Shown: positions 39,201 to 45,200 of the stretch, in pieces
How the letters are laid out: every line of letters starts with the position of its first letter
Numbering within the stretch: the first letter of the stretch is position 1
NCBI RefSeq assembly: GCF_023053635.1
Contig: NC_086171.1
Span: 46,665,538-46,729,537, forward strand
From: Elgaria multicarinata webbii
Taxonomy: Eukaryota > Chordata > Lepidosauria > Squamata > Anguidae
Reading direction: 5' to 3'
Length of the DNA stretch: 64,000 bases
Made by a program: the position numbers and the translations under genes
Notes under the pieces: generated by a model
Databases searched by the model: none
The model's input: the letters and a program-made list of their open reading frames with translations, nothing else
What the model was told of the DNA's origin: nothing

Positions 39201-42200
39201 CACCAGTCCTTTTCCAGCTTCATTGGCTGCCAGTCCAGGTCCGGGCCCAATTCACAGTGCTGGTATTGACATTTAAAGCCCTAAACGGTTTGGGGCCAGG
39301 TTATCTGAAGGAACGCCTCCTCCCATATGTACCTTCCCGGACCTTAAGATCATCTACAGGGGCCCTTCTCCGTGAGCCCCTGCCAAAGGAAGTGAGGCAG
39401 GTGGCTACTAGGAGGAGGGCTTTCTCCGCTGTGGCGCCCCGGTTGTGGAACGAGCTCCCCAGAGAGGTCTGCCTGGCGCCTACACTGTACTGCTTTCGTC
39501 GCCAGCTGAAGACTTTTTTATTCACTCAGTATTTTAACACTTAATTTTAACTTAAATTTAAATTTTACTGTTTTAACTCTATATTTTAATCTTATATCAA
39601 CTTTGCTGTGTGGTTTTATCCTGGTTGTGCTTTTTATACTGTATTTCGTAATTGTGTTTTTAACCTGTTGGATGTTTTTTGTGGTTTTAATTTTTGTGAA
39701 CCGCCCAGAGAGCTTCGGCTATTGGGTGGTATAAAAATGTAATAAATAAATAAATAAATAAATAAATAAATGAACTGGGACTAGGTAAAGATGAGCTATA
39801 GTTGTAAATATAGGTTTTAAGATACCAATTCTTTTTTAACAATTTTTATGTCTTTAATAGGTATAGTCCCAACTGAGACTCCACAGCATCCAGGAAAATG
39901 CCCCTCATTAAAACAAAACCAGGTACCTTGGATTCCTTTTCGGTCTCATTGCTATGCCATCTACCCTGTCTGGGAATCCTGGTCTAGAGCATCCACGAAA
40001 TGTACTCAGTTAGGTAGGTGTCATTTTGAATTACATCATCACCATCATGATAATTTTCTCTGCTAGGGGAGGTTGGGGAAGGGGGTAAGAGAAGTGCCCA
40101 CCTGTGGGACTAGCCATCTACCTGCCACCCAACAGCATCAGCTTGCTCCAGAGGCGTGGCCCAGACTGCTAGTCTTTAAGAACCAGAAGGCCAAGGCAGC
40201 GGCCTTGGGCAGTGGCCGTTTGAGGCCTGCTGTAGTGGAAAGGCTTAACTCTGGGCTAAACATAGGGGTGAGGATGGGGCTACAAGGGCTGTTTCAAATT
40301 GCGTCAGGAGCGCCCCAGTCTGTTTTACCATTTAATGGTTTTAGCTGGATTTTAACTGTTTTTACTGTTCTAAAGTTTGTTTTCAGCTTTTAAAAGTTTT
40401 TAACTGGATTTTAACTGAATTATTCCCTCAAAACTGCTCAGACACCGAGCTGAGCTGGTGAAATTTACTGTGAGTATGGTCCTTACAAGACATGGGTGTA
40501 AGACTCCGGGGGTTTTCTCGCCCTTAGTGCTTGACTTACCGCAAAGGAAAAGTCAAACAACAATTTCATCCCTTTTCCTCTTAAAAAAAAGAATGGAAAA
40601 ATAAGAGGGGAAAGGAAGCAGTTAACACCCATACCAATGCTTTAGACTGGACTGTGGATTATTCATGGAAGAGATCTGAAACACCAATTGAAACAGGGGG
40701 GAACAAACCTAGCAATTGAAACTGCCCAAGAGGAAAGCTTAGCAGGTCTAACCCCTGGGTCCTGGAGTGGACCCGGTTTGCCTCAGCTGAAACTAGAAAG
40801 TTCTTTTGCTGGAATTCCAGAAGAAACAGCCCTTGGGTGAAGCCAAAACATATGAATTAACCCAAGGGTTCAAGAGGGTGATGAGGATTCAAACTCTGCC
40901 TATTGTCCTGTTATACATAAATGGGATAAGACTTTTTTCTAGGGATTTTTGGTCTCACAAGAAAGAATGCTTGAGAACCATATTGTCTCAGTAACCAAGG
41001 AATTGGAGCTAAGTAAGAAATTCCTGTCAGAATGCCATGGGCTGCTTAGCACTATGGCTGAAATATATAAGGCAGTCAGGGGGCCAGCCTGGCCTACTCT
41101 GAGCAAGGACAACCAAAAGGAGACATAGGTAAACACTGGCCAGAAAAACAGCATGCTCCACAAAAAGTCTATTAAGGAAAGGAAAAGCAATCAAAGGAAG
41201 GGCCCACAAAAAAGAGCAAAAATATAAAAGTGGGTAGGAAAAGTAAAATAAAAATGACCCAGCAACATACAAAAATAACTCTTCAAATTGCTGGAGGATT
41301 CATCAAAACCTACCCAGCAGAAATGTAAGAAATGTGAGCTGTAGCAGCATAGCAATGTGACGCCCATAGTCCAAATTGATCCTGAGCCACTGGTGCCTCC
41401 ACATGGATCAAACGAATCAGTGGTTACTGCAGATGTAATACAAGACCCATGTTCTCAACAGGAGCCCTTGCCCAGTGACCAAGTTCAAGAATCAAATCTC
41501 CATCCAAGACAGATTAAAATCAACATGTCATAAATGGGAACTAGTTCTAAAGCGCCAAAAGCTAGCATTTCAAATTTCCCTAACCCTAAAGGCATGCTGT
41601 CCCAGTTATAAAGTAAAATCCACTTTCTACAGATATCAGACGGAGTAATCCCAAGGACTCTTAACACTGATGATAGAACAAACATGCCGTATCTTTTCTG
41701 TGATCATCATCATGCACGTGCCGTGGTGGCATTTGCATCCGGGCAGTCTGCAAAAGAAGTGCCCTTAGACAACTGCGCATTGTGCATGGTTGCCAGTGCT
41801 GGGTGGTGATTCATTCGTCCTACTCTGTGAAGTTGCTTCATGTCTTTCAACTGGTGAACAACTTTTGATGAGCTCACCTGTCTCTTCTCATGTTGGTCAT
41901 TACGTGAACAGGGTGCTGGACTTGATTGGACCCTTGGTCTGATCCAGCGTGACTCTTCTTATGTTCTTACGTTCTTCTGTTCCTTAGGTGCCACCTTAAC
42001 TTCAGTAGAAGATTTAACTGAACAGAGATTTTTGACGGAACACATTGAAGAACTCAGCCATAAGGAGTTTTGGATAGGAATGTTCAAAAATACAGACGGT
42101 AATTCTTTAGTGTTAAATATATTTCTATATAGCAGTATGGTGAAATATGATACACATTGCATTTTTTCAATGTGAAAGAGCTTAATAGGAAAAGTGGCCA

Positions 42201-45200
42201 GTGTTTGTGAACTGCACTAATAAATTTGGTTCATAGAAAAAGCTCAACCGTTTTCTGAGAATTCCCTCTTGATTCTTAATATTGGCGGATATATTCTGAT
42301 GGTGCTGTGTGCATATTCATTATCATATTGACCCCTGAGAATTGCAGTTTCATTTTACCTGCCCTCTGTCCTTCTCCTAGCACTGGCCAGGGCAGAGAGC
42401 TGTTGAGAAATTAAATTAACTCCAAGCCCAGCCAAAGTTACCCAGAAATAAGAGAGGATTTTAAATCTGATGCACTTGCATTTTTCCCCCCAAAGTGAAA
42501 AGGCTTCAGAGGATAATCAGTATAATTTTAAAATATAGATTCCCTGTATAGAGTCCTTTACAGTCAACGTGGTGCTCTTTCCCTTTTTACTTATGATGCC
42601 ATACATTTCTTTTTACAGGAGAATGGATATGGCAAGATAACACCGAAGTGGATTTTGTCAACTGGGAAGGGGGACAGCTCCATGATGATGAATTTCCATA
42701 TGAAACTGAATTTAGTTTTCATGACCAATGCATTTTCATGAATGGAGATACTGGGGAGTGGTCCAAATCCCACTGCAGTTATTTCCACAAGGGATTTATT
42801 TGCAAAACACCCAAAAGTAAGGCTTACATTATTATACTGAATTTAGCAATGACTCTTATTCAAAACATTCAAGTACTGAGCCGACTTGTTTCGAACTACA
42901 CTATTAGTGCCCTATGGCACTCTAGTGTAACTGTTCTCTGGCTTAATTCATGCTAATTACAGTTATCCTTGGCATCTCTGGGCAATAGCAGCATTTCTAG
43001 ATCAGGGTTTTATTGTCAGTTTCCCATTCCTCACTCATGGTAGTTTACATGGTACTTTAGACAACATTGTCATCCTCTAGTTCCTCTCCTGTGTTTTCAA
43101 GCATGTTTCCATTTTGGGGTGGGGGTTGAGAATGTGGTTCTTTTTTGATATCGTAAAGCAAAGCGCAACTCTCCACCAATGTAGTTGGATTATTCAGCTT
43201 TCTCCCACTATACTACAGTACAGCCTAGAGGTTATGTCGCTGAAAGTATGGAAAGGAAGGAAGGGGGGGAACCCTGTGTATAAAAGATCCAACTTTAATT
43301 TTGCATAGAGTCTGGAAGCAGAAGTAGAGGGTTAAAAAGCTTCATCTAGAAAAGCTCTGAGTATCTTAAAACATTCCATCTTGATCTCTTGTTCTGAGTT
43401 TTCATTTTGACAGTCTTTTAATCATCCTTTCTCTAGTGCAAGAGTGGGTAACTTGTCCTCCAGATATTTGGACCTTCAACTCCCAGCAGCCCTAGCCAGC
43501 ATGGCCAAAGGTGAGGGATGAAGGGAGATGTAGACCAAAACATCTGGAGGGCTATGAGTTGCTCACCCCTGCTGTAGTGGAAAACACAGTTCTTCAAACT
43601 ATTCCTTATATTCTGTATTTCTTACTCTTGGTCACCTCCTATTCTCTTCTCAGTTTGTGGCAAATTTGACTGATGCTTCCAGTCATGCTCTATCTATTAA
43701 TAAATGGCTGGAGTTCAATAAGAACCAATGCTGAAACATATTGATTTTTGCTACCAATGATAAAATGTTCCATCTCTAATACTGATATTTAATAACAGTA
43801 TTAATATTTGGTAAACTTTTAATAATCAGATTTCCAACTATCATTTGCAGTCCCCATAACTGTTGTGTTCCACGGGTTCATAGAATTACTGAATTAATTC
43901 TTTCTTCACAAGGGAGCACAGTGTAATAGACTCCATATTGACAGTTAGAATTGTTCTTAGAAAGTAAATAGGTTAGTTAGTTGTACTTATACTTTTAATA
44001 ATCAGGTTTCCAACTATCATTTGCAATCTGCATAACTGTTGTGCTATTATAGTTGTGTGTTGTTTTTATAGCATTAATGAATTGATACTTTTCTTCACAA
44101 GGGAGCATAGTGTAATAGACTCCATATTGACAGAGTTGTTCTTAGAATTTAAAGAGGTTAGTTAGTTTTACTTATAATGTTTTTAGAGCATCTCTGAGCC
44201 TCTGTTCACTCCAGCGTAGTAATATAATACTGAACATACGAGGATATGTAGACCTCCAGACACCATCATGTGTATATTCAGCAGGCAATGCATCCATGTA
44301 TGCCCAGTTCCTATGATCTTTCAGTCTTAAAAATCCACAGTGGAAGATCTTTGAGAAGAGAATGCAGTTAGAGAATGCATTCATGGCAGATAGACCTGCA
44401 GGCTACATGTTCAGAATGCAATGTCTGCACTAGATAAGTGACCTATGAACTGGCCCATAGTATTCTCATATACCTTGGAATGTCTTGCTTCTGGGTTTTT
44501 AATAGAAAAATCTGTACAAGAAAATAGTTTTAGATCCAAGGAAATGGGATCAGAAAAAACTGTACTTCCCAGACATTGCAGTTGTGAACTAGTGGAGTTA
44601 GCATATAAGATGCTGGGCTTAAATCAGAGAGATGTGGGGATAAGGTCTCCTCAGCAATTAAGCTCACTAGGGAGCTATAGACTTTGGAGTTGATCTCTCA
44701 TGTCTTTCAGGTTCATTGCTAGGATGAAAAGCTCACCATTTTGTACACCAATAAAAATGTACACCATCTTGAGCTCTTTGTGGGAAGGGTGGAATACAAA
44801 TGCAATAGACAAATGGTCGCTTACCATTTGACCTATTTGAGATATATTTTCATTTCTAGGTAACAGCTGCTTCCATAGGGCAGAGCCCAATCTAGAGCCT
44901 TGACTTCAAAATGTTCTTTGTCCCTTTCGGTTCTTTCTCACATTACCCAATCTAAGCCAATGCCATATTATTTGTTTTTGGCCCTCCAGTCAATTTAATG
45001 GTCAGATATTGTCAGTAGATGAACTGATGCGTGAAAAATGGGCCTGCCGCCTACTTAACACAACTGCTGTTTTATATATATATGAAGCAATGTAACTATC
45101 CCTGGTATTCCAGTATAAAAGATATTGGTCTAATCTACACCAAGCAGGATATAGCACTATGAAAGCTGTATATAAAAGTCAGGAGCCGCACCAAGCAGGA

